Source: Paragonimus westermani
Taxonomy: Eukaryota > Platyhelminthes > Trematoda > Plagiorchiida > Troglotrematidae
NCBI GenBank assembly: GCA_008508345.1
Contig: QNGE01001310.1
Span: forward strand, 112,034-176,033
Direction of reading: 5' to 3'
DNA length: 64,000 bases
Shown here one piece after another: positions 1 through 11,036 of this stretch. Positions within the stretch are counted from its first letter, which is position 1; each line of letters opens with the position of its first letter. The notes under the pieces are model-generated. The model made no database searches. It saw nothing but the letters and a program-made list of their open reading frames with translations, and was not told where the DNA came from. The translations under genes were made by a program, and so were the position numbers.

Positions 1-1
1 G

Positions 2-1180
2 TCAATTGGCTGAGCGTCTTCGCGGAATTAAGGACAACTGTTTGAGGAAGCAGCGTGAGCGGGTACAGGGCTATGTAGGTTGTCGACAACACAAGGAGTT
101 CTACGACTTGCTTAGGGCGAACTTCGGTCCCTGTATCCAGCACTGGTAGACATGGACACCCGTTGTTCTTGCACCCAGCCAGAACACATCATGAAAGTGT
201 GGCACACACATTTTGGTAGCCTATTAAATCACCCTGCTGCCATTGATTAGATGAATGTGAGCAGCTTGCCGCAACCGGCCATCAAACCTTCAGTTGCTCT
301 CGCCCAGGATTTGCTAAAGGTGCAGAGAGCGATGAGTCAACCGCGCAACGGGAAGGCTGCCGGCGAGGATGGACTGCCAAGTGAGATCCTGAGGGATGGC
401 GGACCGGCGGTGAAACGCGTCTTGCTCCAGCTGGCTCATTCCGTCTGGGGGCAGGAAGAAGTGACACAAGATTTCAACGATGCCCTGATAGTATGTTTGT
501 TTATAGGTAGGGACAGAAAGCAATGCCTCGACAGCCATCAGAGTATTAATCTACTGAGCTGCGTGGACAGGATGCTTGCAAGAATCCTCCTGAACCGACT
601 GAATGCAGACGTTTTGAAAGCCAATGTTCTCGAGGGGCAATGCGTATTCTGGGCAAGTTGGGGTACGATCGACCTGGTGTTTGCTGCTCGACAGCTACAC
701 GAGAACTGCCAGGAACGCAGACAGCTCCTGTATGCCCTGTTCGTGCACTTCACCAAGGCCTTCGATTCCGTGAAGCGTGAGGTGTTGTGGACGGTGACTG
801 GTAAATTTGGATGCCCGAGTAAGTTCGTCAATATGATTAGACTGTTGTATGTGGGCATGAGGGCGAAGGTACAATCGTGTGGATCGACCTCTGATGAGTT
901 TAACATTGTCACCAGCGTGGACGGACGGGCGCCTGCTGAACATCCGACGTTTCGGCATCCCAACCCGGTTACATACCTCGACCATGCGAATGCTTCTGCT
1001 CGTAGATGGTAGCGCATTGTTGGCACACAGTGAATAAGAACTGCAACGTCTGATGACGTCCTTCGTATCGGCGATATCCAGGTCCGGATTGAACGTCAAC
1101 ACAGGTAAGACGTTTTTCTACCCACAGCCTTCTCCGGGTGGAGGTGCTGCTTTTGCACTTTGATGATTGCATAGGTCAGG
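2..1180 (+). mobile_element. LINE reverse transcriptase remnant (RTE/CFDP2-like)
   Basis: Three reading frames match one another as parts of a non-LTR retrotransposon polyprotein. Bases 2-149 read as the linker before the polymerase (KEFYDLLRANFGP). Bases 251-930 carry the fingers and palm: GKAAGEDGLPSEI, then ARILLNRL, then FTKAFDSVKREVLW, which holds the first catalytic Asp region. After about 930 the GVKQG segment is missing, so there is an internal deletion. Bases 985-1130 hold LLLVDGSALLAHSE and GLNVNTGKT, the expected place of the YADD box, here degraded (VDG for ADD), with an in-frame stop after HSE. The ATG at 251 is only the first one in an open stretch. Family placement follows from the motif order of RTE-type endonuclease/RT proteins and is known family knowledge. 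The copy is broken and cannot be active. Confidence 0.85.
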
Positions 1181-1935
1181 ACCACGGTCATATGGCAACT
1201 AATCCGCTCCTCTTTTCAGAAAGTTGGGTGTCTGCGGTCTTCTACCCGTTCTTTTCTTCAGGCTCGTTGGTTTATTGTATGATGAATGGTTTGTGTGTTC
1301 TTTTCTGACTCCAATCTGAATCTTATTTTCCATGCTTATCTTCTCTAGAATGCACTAGCATGTACTCCTACAGCGAAATGCTCCTTGTATTACATATACA
1401 TATCTTCCTTCTCAGATTAGATCTTATCACTGCAGTCTGTTTATGCTCCGAGAGATGAGGGTTTCCTTTTCGTGCTATCCAATCAACTGGCTAGTCTGCA
1501 AAGGCCGGCTGGACACAGAGGCCTCACTAACACACCTGCCGGTCTTATTCCTTCGGGTTTACATTGGATTCGGTGTGTGGCTGGAACCGCAACGGTACAG
1601 CGCAAGCTATTTGCGGTTACGGTTAAGCGCAGGCGACCCTTCGCTTCGGTCAATGTGACAGGCCAATCCGAATCGGATGCTGTCAACCATGAGTGCAGGC
1701 TAGTCAGCGACTAGCATTCACAATCATCGTTAACATCTCTTAACTTAAGCCTTTATCTTAGGCCAATTGTATCACTACGCAAAGCATGCTCGTATACTCC
1801 ACAACTGGCTGAGAAAAAGTGATCATTGACAGACACAGCGAGGAGCTTAACTCGTCGTTAATTGTTATTCTGTGAATGTAACGTACGAAAAAGTTAACGT
1901 GAGAGAGCTAATCGATCACGACAATGAAGACTACA
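1181..1935. other. No gene recognised
   Basis: Short open frames exist on both strands but none shows a motif, splice pair or homologous partner in the window. It separates the LINE remnant from the Boule-like copy. Confidence 0.5.
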
Positions 1936-2972
1936 CTAGGCCGTGCTGGCTAAGTTAGGAGGTCGAGAATCATGTCGTGTCAAAGAAAAAGTTGGAGGCA
2001 GGTGATGCACATTCCCTGATGAACGACGGGGTGCGACCAGAGTTCTTAGTTCGTTGGTAACCCCAGAGGGAATGGGAGACGAACCATCGGGCCAGCTCAA
2101 GCTTGTTTCACCAGAAGAGTTGCATTTCATTGACTGATTTTGTCTGGGAACGGCTTGTGGGCAAAAAAGTCCGGTGTGGAAGTGGCTGTTGTGACAACTG
2201 TGTGACAAGGATTGATTCTGTGCGTGACTGGGGAAGAGTGGCCGTTGGGGACCTGGTTACCATTCAAAACAGAAATCTGCCTTCCTTCATTCTTACCAGT
2301 TAGGTCGTAAAACGTAGAATTGTGTCTCCAATATGCAAACAAAAGTTGTGCCAAGCGATTCGGACATGTGCGCACACCACTAGCAAAAGGCAAGTTGTTT
2401 TGTGTGGCTTGAGGGTCTGGAAGAGTATGTGCAAACAAAACTCCGCTGATTGACACTGAACCAATTCCTGATTCGTTCAGGTGGTTCGCGACATTGTGCG
2501 AATTAACACTTATCATGCCTACCAAGCTATTCAACGCAGTTGCAGTGCATGTCTCTTGATTAATAGACAGATTGGGTGCAAACACCAACGTGGTCACGTA
2601 ATAAAGAGCAGGCTGATTCATTGCCAAAATTAGGGATTCGTGCGGGCAGAGTTGAACCAGAGACAGACCATCAGATGAAGCACAGGGATTGTGTGTCACC
2701 AGAAGAGTATTGCCGAGCTCCTGCTTCGGAAAGTATGTCGCTTCCCCATGGCGTAACCAATAGAGTTTTCTGTCTTTGAGCACAAGTGTCTCTGTTTCGT
2801 TTTTTATTTCCGCCGTGTCTTGATCTTCGAAAGTAACAAATCCGTAATTTCTCTTAGATAAACCAGATGTGTCGTAGATAACTTTGACATATTTGATGTT
2901 TCCGAAAACAGGGGAAAACGTCCGCTATTAATCCTCTGTAGTGTACGAACTAATTCCACCGACAAAAAAACG
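1936..2972 (-). pseudogene. boll: Boule/DAZ-like RNA-binding protein copy, disabled
   Basis: Read on the minus strand from 2972, the frame gives RFFVGGISSYTTED (RNP2 of an RRM), then two adjacent stops TAA TAG at 2930-2925. It resumes in the same frame with FGNIKYVKVIYDTSGLSKR, the RNP1 motif NYGFVTFEDQDTAE, and ETLVLKDRKLYW. The RNP1 wording and the KLVLKDRKL-type end are typical of the DAZ/Boule RRM, a germline translation regulator. After the stops the frame stays open for 265 codons to 2127. A second frame (1936 to about 2208) continues with a similar Ser/Pro/Asn-rich composition, so a frameshift near 2130 is likely. I see no intron inside the RRM and no poly(A). It may be a decayed or intronless copy. 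An alternative is an exon starting after the AG at 2925. Family call is strong, status less so. Confidence 0.8.
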
Positions 2973-3254
2973 ATTATGTATAAGTGTGCCTGTTTCGGTA
3001 ATGATAGTCCTTGCGATCCCAGATGTACATTGGTTAAGGCAATAGGATTCGTGGCTAACGAAAATTCATGGGATATGACCGTCGGTCGAAGCAAGGTGAA
3101 TTGCATTCCATTCAGAATACATGAGACGTGCTCTATCAGAAGCCCAAGACGGTACCGGGAGAACAGTCAAACATATAACAAACTGCAAACTTGGAGCAAC
3201 GTGGCCAAAGGTTTGGAGCACCGGTGACGGAGCTTTACGAAGAAGGGAGTTGTG

Positions 3255-3600
3255 TAACGTGCAGTTGAAACCAGCAAGCGCGCAGGGACTGAATTTGAGT
3301 TGTGTAACAGAGCGTGCCGCGGTGTTGTTGACGCTCTTTTAGTATTCGTTTATGTAAGTCGTGTGTATGGCTTACCGGGCCTTTGGCTCACGTCTGTTTG
3401 TGTTGGTTCCTTTTACAGAACTGTTGTTGGAACCCTTACTTTGGAAGAACACTGTCCCCCAGTGTCTCCACGTTGCCCCAAAGTGGAAACGCAAGTGTCA
3501 CGGGCACTCAGAATAAAAAACGACTGGCTTGTGTGTTACAGTAGCCAAACGCATACAGCGTTTGAAAGGTTTTCAAACAGCAGGCGTCTCATATAGCCAC
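3255..3600 (+). repeat. Dispersed repeat, copy A
   Basis: Starts with GCAGTTGAAACCAGCAAGCG and shares an ordered series of blocks with 48330-48725: GTGTAAC, GGCTCACGT, ACTGTTG, GGAAGA.CACTGT and ..CAGAGTAAAAA. A shorter match is present at 32690-32860. The frame is weakly conserved between copies, so a non-coding repeat is more likely than a gene. Confidence 0.7.
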
Positions 3601-6600
3601 TAAAGGGGTACTAGTTATTGCCTCTTCGTAGTGTGGGTGTTGTTTACTGTTGTAAGAACACAAGATTCGACACCAGCGGTAACAAACAAGAAGAAGCCAA
3701 AAAAAGATTTTGAATTTCGCAGAACATGGCGCACGAATCACCAAGGTGAACAGCTACGAAAGATATGATGTATGACCCAGAGAGTTGAAAACCATTCGAA
3801 CGAGTGTAAGAAAGATGATGCACAACCCTTTTCAACACGGGTGCTAAATAACCGCGTTCAACATCACTGAGATCACTTTACCTCGTGACCCTATGCAACA
3901 GATTTTTGGATCAAGTGTTACGGAAAGTAATAGAATATCAGTCCTTTATTTTCAAACAGCGAAGTGCACGGCACCTTAGTAGTGCAGTAGATTTATACAG
4001 AAGCAAGGCCCGATCTATTAGCACGAAGTATATGCGATACGGCCATTTCGGCAACTAATCACTTCAAAGTACCGTCCATGTGACGACAGAACCGTGTAAT
4101 CAACTATGAAGCTGTCATCGAAGCGTATGATCTCATCAGGCTGCATTTTTTGTGTCCATCTACCCTATTTTTTGTCCTGCCCAAATGAAAAACAAATTCG
4201 TATTTTTAATTGCGTAATGATGGTTCTGCAGCACACACAGAACCAGAAACGTCCCCACCTAAACAGATCAAAGCTACTGTAACCATGGTCCCAGATCCTC
4301 ACAATTGAAGCATTTGACTGAAGTGAGAACCAATATAAAGGCGGTAATCACATCTACCATGAAGAAGTCCATATTCAGTATCTCACATCTCCACTATTTA
4401 CAACGATCAAACCACCATGATGATATTTTCTACAATCGACAGAGCAACAAAACATATAGGTATTCTGTTCGCTAACTGCGTTAGAGCTCTCTGAAGCATG
4501 TCAAATTGAGTAACACCTGCACCTGACTAATTTTTCAGCCTAAAAGGTCTTACATACGTTCGATAACAATTCAACCAGATGAATATGCTGATTCTGGAAG
4601 GGGCTGCATTCCAGTGGTCGAATGAAAGCATGGACTATTTTTGTTCACAGCGGAATTGCATTAGCATCTCGTGACAAGATTTTCAGTATCGTTTGTGATC
4701 TGTAACAAGCAGGATCATTCGATGATATTCTCCGCCGATAAAGAAATATACAAAACGCATCATAGACCTCGCAAGTTGGTCACACTGTGAGTCTTGGTGT
4801 TGCAGAGTAAACCATGGCTCATTTGCTTAAATATTCGGTTCACTACGACACAGACAACGTCGGTTGGTACACACAAGTGACATAAACCCACGAAGGCTGA
4901 GAACTGATGTAACGTGCGTGGCGCAAACTCATATGTAAACATACCACCTTCGACGTTGTTTACTGGAAGTCATCCTCCGTTGATCGCTGTCAGATGACCA
5001 TTCATAAACACCAAACCTCTCAACGTTAGATCAACCTTCTCAACATCTTTGTCCATCTTTAACTGTCTGAAATTTAACGCCTCCATAATCCACTCTTTTA
5101 TACTATGATGGTCTGTCAAGCCGGTTTCCAGTTTGAGTTGAGCACTGACAGTGTCGGTATCGGGTATTTGTTGATAAAGGTCATCTCTACTTGAATGACT
5201 TCTCGGCCCGAAGCGGTGCCTCATTCACATATATAGCCAAAACACTTTTCCGTTACATAAACAAGTTAACATCCCAGGAAGAGAATGGGTGGCACATAAA
5301 CGCGGATAACACACCATATATGAGCAATTAATTTTGCAGGTTTATCGTGCAGCCATACTGCCATGTCAGTTTGGCACGCACTGGTCAAGTGATTCAGCAT
5401 TCATATGTCTGGGCCCACGCAGTGTCGCGCTACCATTGCATCGGTGACTACATTGTGCACCACTCACATGGTCAGTCTGACGAGCGAAGAAAAAAAGATT
5501 GGCCCACACTAGCCGACAATGTGTATGTTGCTGAGGCAACGAATTGGTTTTACTCATTTTCCTAATACCCTACGTTGAATTTGTGCCCAGAGTTCACAAC
5601 AATGTTCATCTGAAAGAAGTGAGTGCTGTCTTGAGAACCGGAGCACACCGTGTTGCATTGGAAACCAGTTTCAATAATGTTCGTTTATCACGCTTTGGTG
5701 AGATTACGTGCTGTTCTCTTTGCTTCGCCTGTAAAACGCACACTGGTCTTCTCAAACAGGACATCACGACATTATCAGATATTTGAGGTTTTTTGGAAGT
5801 ATTTCGTATGCACAAGAGCATCCGTAGGAACCTTAAATTCCTCCTCAGTCCCAAATCCGTTAATGGACATCCTTGTGGCGTGAAGTGGACAGAAATTGTG
5901 TCTTGGCCACCTGACACTCAGTTCGCTCCTACACCAGCGACGAGTCGGGTGTTGACTCTTCAAACAGCACAGTCCTACGCAGCTGTCTAACGTCGGGACA
6001 GTGTTTCAGTCTGACAGCTCCATTGCAACCTGAATTGGCTGTATAACTTTGTCGCGAGCTTTTTCTCCTGTCTGAGTATACATACACTTCAACAGAGGTT
6101 ATCCAGATACAATCCAGTCTACAGCGTTCGCTCGTTGCCACAAATGACTGTTGTTAACCTAATATTAAAGATACTAAGAGATGAATTAACTGAATGATTT
6201 TGTGAAGGAATGTATCTCTATCTGAAATGTTATCACCTATTTGGGTAGGGGCAATTTATGGATTTTTGTGTGGTTACAAACGGGATGACACTAAGAAATT
6301 GGTGACTGAAACATGCGAGCGAAATAAACGTATCTTAATGGTGTCGTGATGTTACGATGACAAACCTGATTCATCATGGGGAATAATGAGCGACGCTTGG
6401 CTTCAACTATACCACATTGTCCTAAAGAGCGAGGAACAAGCACGGCGATGAAGGCGCAAAAAAGTTTACAAATTTGGTACGCTTGTCTGCTAGTCCGTCA
6501 TAAGACAACAAACGCCTGGCGACGTGAAAGCTGGGGAGATTTATAATGCGCTCAGGGGGGTACAACATTTGCGTCAACCAGACAGGAATTACACATATTT

Positions 6601-9600
6601 ATCATACTTTGGAAACCACTAACGTCTTTCCTCATTTTCCTTAACTTGGTTTAATCACGCACATTTGCCAACCTGTTGGGAATCCCACTCCCAAACAACT
6701 ATACAGAAATTTCTACCTCCATAAATTAGTCGCAGCATCTACGAGTATAACGATAGCGATGGCGGCGGCGGTCAAGCACACATGTGGGCACAGACGCCTG
6801 GTTGTCCAGTGGATCGGTACGCACATGCGATACATATGGCCAACTGGCTTTAATCCAAAGCGCATCCAGGCGCGCCACAGCCGGTTAGCTGGCCTCAGTG
6901 GGTAGATAAAGCGGACTGGCGCATCCGAACGCCTTAACTGACAGAAACGGTAAGAAAACTGAGCTAAGTGTGGGAAGAAGCACTTGAAGTAATCTAGCTT
7001 AGCGCGAGATGCGGCCCATATCAGGTCATCCGCACTCCAAAAGATCGCCAAATGAGACTGAAACCACGGTAACCCATGCAACCATATCAGGATAGGATTT
7101 ATCACATGCATACATGTCGCTTCATACGGACTGTGATGTGTTGCTAAGTTCGACGGCCAAATGAAACTAGTTTGTTGCTCTCCTTAACTGTTGCATATCC
7201 TTTTCTCACAGGTCAAAACCGATTGGCCATTTGTAGCTGACCTACAACCTGGCATACATTCCCCACTAACAGCGATACCGTGGTCCAGTGGATGTCTAAT
7301 ATACCACTGTGGTCACGGGTTTTGGTTGAGTCTCCAACATATGTGGTACCAACGACACCGAGCTAAGTCGAAACGGCTGCTCATCATCTCATAGGTTGTC
7401 CTTAGGAGAACTGCCTTCAAGAAATATCTCTCCAACGCTGGTCAATCCACGCTAAACAGAGAACATCAGACAGCACTCGCAACACTTCAATCCACACAGC
7501 CGACTATGAAATACACGCCGAAGCTGGATAGCCAAGGACAGCTCATTATGTAAGAGCTCTAGCAAATGAGAAAGGAATAGAGGAGCATAACAGCAGATCG
7601 TTAGAAGAAGTCTGCTTGAAACTCTACACCAAAAGGACTAAAGTTTGAACAAATTAGCTTTTCGTTGTGATAAACTCATCAACCATATTGTACTTTTCAT
7701 TCCGTTATCATAAAAGGGCAGTTAGCTCTTCCTTTAGACTTTCGGTAACGATATCGGGCACGTGCTAAGTGTGTGTATAAACAATCAGTTAGTTTGATGC
7801 CTAAAGCTAAACGGTACCATAGCCTGATCGATAACTGAATGAATAACACCGCGCAGAGGAGCCAGTAACAAATTTCAATGGGGCGTTCCCACACACTTCA
7901 TCCGGAACATTTCCACAGCCATGTATAGCAGGCAGCGGGAGATCTGGGATCCTCGTGCCCTTAGCTGCCATTACTCTTCCAAGTATTGTTCCACAAACTA
8001 TGTACCAGTACTCGTGTAAGAACAATCAAACCTAAAACGCTCTCACGCGTTTTCTTTTATCGTTAAAGAGCACAAGAGAGCCATTTAAGAGATTTGCTCG
8101 ATTCACTGACGACTCTAGTCCATTAATATTGAATGATGCTAACCGATACCATTCAACAGGGTGAACATGGTACAAACAACATCTGACAAACAGTCAGTAG
8201 CTACTGGATTTGTCGAGCTATACCTGGTTCAGCTACACTCCGGCGATACAGAAAAGACATTAACCGAACACAATAATAGCTATTGAACTAAGTTGTCTAG
8301 TTGGTCGAGTATTTATAAACCTTGAAAACAAGCCTGAACCATTTCATTGACAGTTTTGCAGCCAACAACCCAGCTCTCTGTGTTCGAAAGTTTACAAGCA
8401 TGTCTTTATTAATAAGCCGTCTTCAAGCAACATAACACAGCACGAACAGCACATTCACCGACGACTAAAGAAAACTGAATCTAAAGGTGAGAAAAATTCA
8501 TAAGTTACGATGGCATGGATGGACGATTATGAACGGTGCAAACTGTGAATCGACTGCCAACGGAAATTTCAGGTGTAGCAATGGTCATTGCATCCATTGG
8601 TTGAGATATTCTATAATTATCGGTTTCAAATGACACCTGGTGAGTTATGCATGCAAGAACCCATAACTTTAAAACGATGGACAACAAACGAAAGACAATC
8701 AACTGGGATCGCTATAGGCCGGCTTGAGCAGCACTTAAGCAAGATCGGGCAAAAATCTAAGGAAGCTAAGCATGGTACTTTGTGTGGCATAGAGCCGCAA
8801 AGCTATACTCACCGTAAATAGTTGCTTAGGTTCTAGGAACAGTAGACTGAAAACCATCTCAGGGTTACACTAGAACAGCATACATTTCAAAACTAAGTTT
8901 TAGATCCATAATTCGTAGGCCTAATGGAACGGATTCGGTACATAAGAATTATGGGTACATAAATACAAATGCACTTTTCAAAAATAAACCGACCATGTAA
9001 ACGTGCGAAACACGTAGCGTTCGCTGTAACTTCGTTAACGAATTAAAAGGGAAGAGAGAACAATGGACCTAATTACTCATTCATAACAGAGGTGTTCAAG
9101 GGTGGGGGTCAGCTGTTTGCTAACACCACCGAAATTGTTAGAGCTCTCAATGGCAGTGTGACATTAGTGAACATTACATATCGCAATTAGCCACCCCACA
9201 TTCAGACCACTGCAGTTTCACTGATCCTGCTCAAAGTGAGTTACACAATGTCACGATGAAGTTTGTGTCACAAACTCACGCTTTTGATGTAGTGAAAAAT
9301 GGATGTAACCGATAAGTGGAACCTTCAAGGTGCACTATTTCAGCAAGTGGAATGTATCAATGTTATGCAAACGTCCGCAACTTGCGAAATGCAGCTAGGC
9401 AGGTTTGCTCTGCATTAGAATTCGGGGTAAGTTACACTAAAGAATATTGGTAAAATTCTGATTTGACCGTTAGTTTTCCAGCTTTTACATTATGGGATGT
9501 TCGCTACCATCGGATACGCAAGACCGCATATATGGTCAACACAACAGGGCCGTTCAAACCTAGACAACGGGAACAGCCGCAGCAATCAATCTAAACCAGC

Positions 9601-10343
9601 GACCGTATGATTTCCAGTGGGGCGACGATACAAACAAGCGATCGAACAGGGAGGGAGAAGCGTCTGGGTTAGGTATTTTTCGAGGATGAGTTGCACAATG
9701 TAGCGAGTGGTGGACGTAGGTCCAAGAAATACAGTAGCTGGAATGTGTACATCAGAGGCTTATCGCGACGTACAGTTTACAGTTGAATAGTTGATGTATT
9801 TTGCTAGAGTAAAGAACTGGTTTCAATTACTTAAGCTGATAATGCATTGCAATTAACAGTGAACGGGTACAGTGGTATGAGAATAAGGTTTTGAGAAGAA
9901 AAATGTGACATACTGAAACACACACCAGTGGTTTAGTATCAGAGTGCATCACTAGGAATTGATAGAGATAAACCAATGGTCTTCGGTTCGTGGTCTTTCC
10001 AGAATACCGGGAGGTTATTAAACAACTTTGTTCATTACCACAATGCCGAGGACAGTTTCAGGTTGGGATTCAGAAACAGTTTTGTTGGATTCCACTGTCA
10101 ACCAGAACCAATCAAATGAAAAGTAGTGCATTCAAACACGAAGCAAGTAGGCTGCAGAAGGACCAAAATGCAGAAGGAAATAAAGTTCTGGTAGTGTCCC
10201 CGACAGAATAGTCTTATATACGTAAGAAAACTGAGTCCTAAACCGAGGTTTCACAATCTGATGCACAAGCATTTGTACATTCTGTAACTAGGACAATATC
10301 TACGAATAACACGAGGAAGATTAAATTTAAACCTGACATTTAA
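3601..10343. other. No gene recognised; 3' flank of SEC14-like gene
   Basis: I see no family motif or convincing exon. An 84-codon minus-strand frame at 4970-5224 is hydrophilic and could be an exon, but it has no clear splice pair or relative. Nothing else stands out. Confidence 0.45.
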
Positions 10344-11036
10344 CTAGGGATTACTCACTTTCAAAACATATCGAACATGTTTGACTCGCATCCAACTATA
10401 CGAGTTGTCCAACCGCATATAATATGAACCCGCCACTTGAATTCTGTATTTGCCTCTGAACGGTGTAAGTCTTGTGATGATGCGCTGCATTGGTACTACT
10501 TCCCACAGACCATCACGTAATGTATCGTTTGCGTCAGTGGAGATGTCCTCAGCGTTTACTTTGGGCGACTCGTTTAGCACTCCCAGAGTGTTGCTTGGAA
10601 ACCCGTTTGAAATGGTTGGTAAGACAGCGATTCCTGGGTTCTGGTTCATTTCTACTGGCTGAACGAACCAGCCGATTCCAATATCATGTGATTCACAAAT
10701 CACGCACCAGTTTAGCTCCACCCCGGCCGACAGAAAACCAATTGGTACGTCCAACTGAGCACCGCGGCTAACTTCAACAGCTGTAAATTGGTCTGTAGAA
10801 CCGAGAGACTGCGCGCTGGTTGAGCGTGAAATAGAGCGTCTGGCAGCTGGATGTGGCTCAACGCCTGGCTGGCGCAACTGGGTGAAGTATTCTTCGGGAA
10901 CAGGGCCGGCCCAACAAATACGAGACGGACAACGTGGATCTCCATCCGGATCCACCATTGTACCACCGTAAACACCAGGAAGACCTTCGAGATCAAAGTG
11001 GCGTAGGAGGGTCTCTCGATAGTTCGAGTTAAGTAT
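10344..11036 (-). CDS. SEC14-like protein, exon 3 (end of CRAL-TRIO, GOLD domain, stop)
   Basis: The acceptor is TTTAG ending at 11037, after a C/T-rich stretch. The exon opens in phase 0 with ILNSNYRETLLRHFD, which joins exon 2 (..TQEKIH) to restore the conserved end of the lipid-binding fold. GGTMVDPDGDPRC and ICWAGPVPEEYF follow, the standard linker of SEC14L proteins. Then comes a GOLD beta-sandwich: VELNWCVICESHDIGIGW, a variable loop, WEVVPMQR, and YYMRLDNSYSWMRVKHVRYV. The frame ends KVSNP-stop, lining up with the normal C-terminus of the family. A GTGAGT lies just before the stop (10358-10353), so an extra 3' exon is possible but not needed. GOLD domains in this family are thought to mediate protein or membrane contacts. 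Confidence 0.93.
   Translation of the reverse strand: MLNSNYRETLLRHFDLEGLPGVYGGTMVDPDGDPRCPSRICWAGPVPEEYFTQLRQPGVEPHPAARRSISRSTSAQSLGSTDQFTAVEVSRGAQLDVPIGFLSAGVELNWCVICESHDIGIGWFVQPVEMNQNPGIAVLPTISNGFPSNTLGVLNESPKVNAEDISTDANDTLRDGLWEVVPMQRIITRLTPFRGKYRIQVAGSYYMRLDNSYSWMRVKHVRYVLKVSNP

Noticed and set aside
890..925. CTGATGA near 890 and similar cores at 2010, 18025 and 53260 as further hammerheads
   Set aside because: None is followed by a pairing stem II and a GAAA at the right distance.
4970..5224. 84-codon minus-strand frame with hydrophilic, protein-like content
   Set aside because: No family motif, no convincing acceptor or donor, and a stop directly before its ATG. Not enough to call a gene.
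6870..6930. A-box-like TGGCCTCAGTGGGTAGA as a tRNA or tRNA-derived SINE
   Set aside because: No B box or cloverleaf could be found downstream.
6713..7111. 132-codon minus frame with hydrophobic segments, as a membrane protein
   Set aside because: The Trp/Arg-rich composition looks like an antisense frame, and no splice signals or family support it.
10353..10358. GTGAGT donor just before the SEC14-like stop, implying a fourth coding exon
   Set aside because: The frame already ends at the expected C-terminal position (KVSNP), and no matching terminal exon was found downstream.
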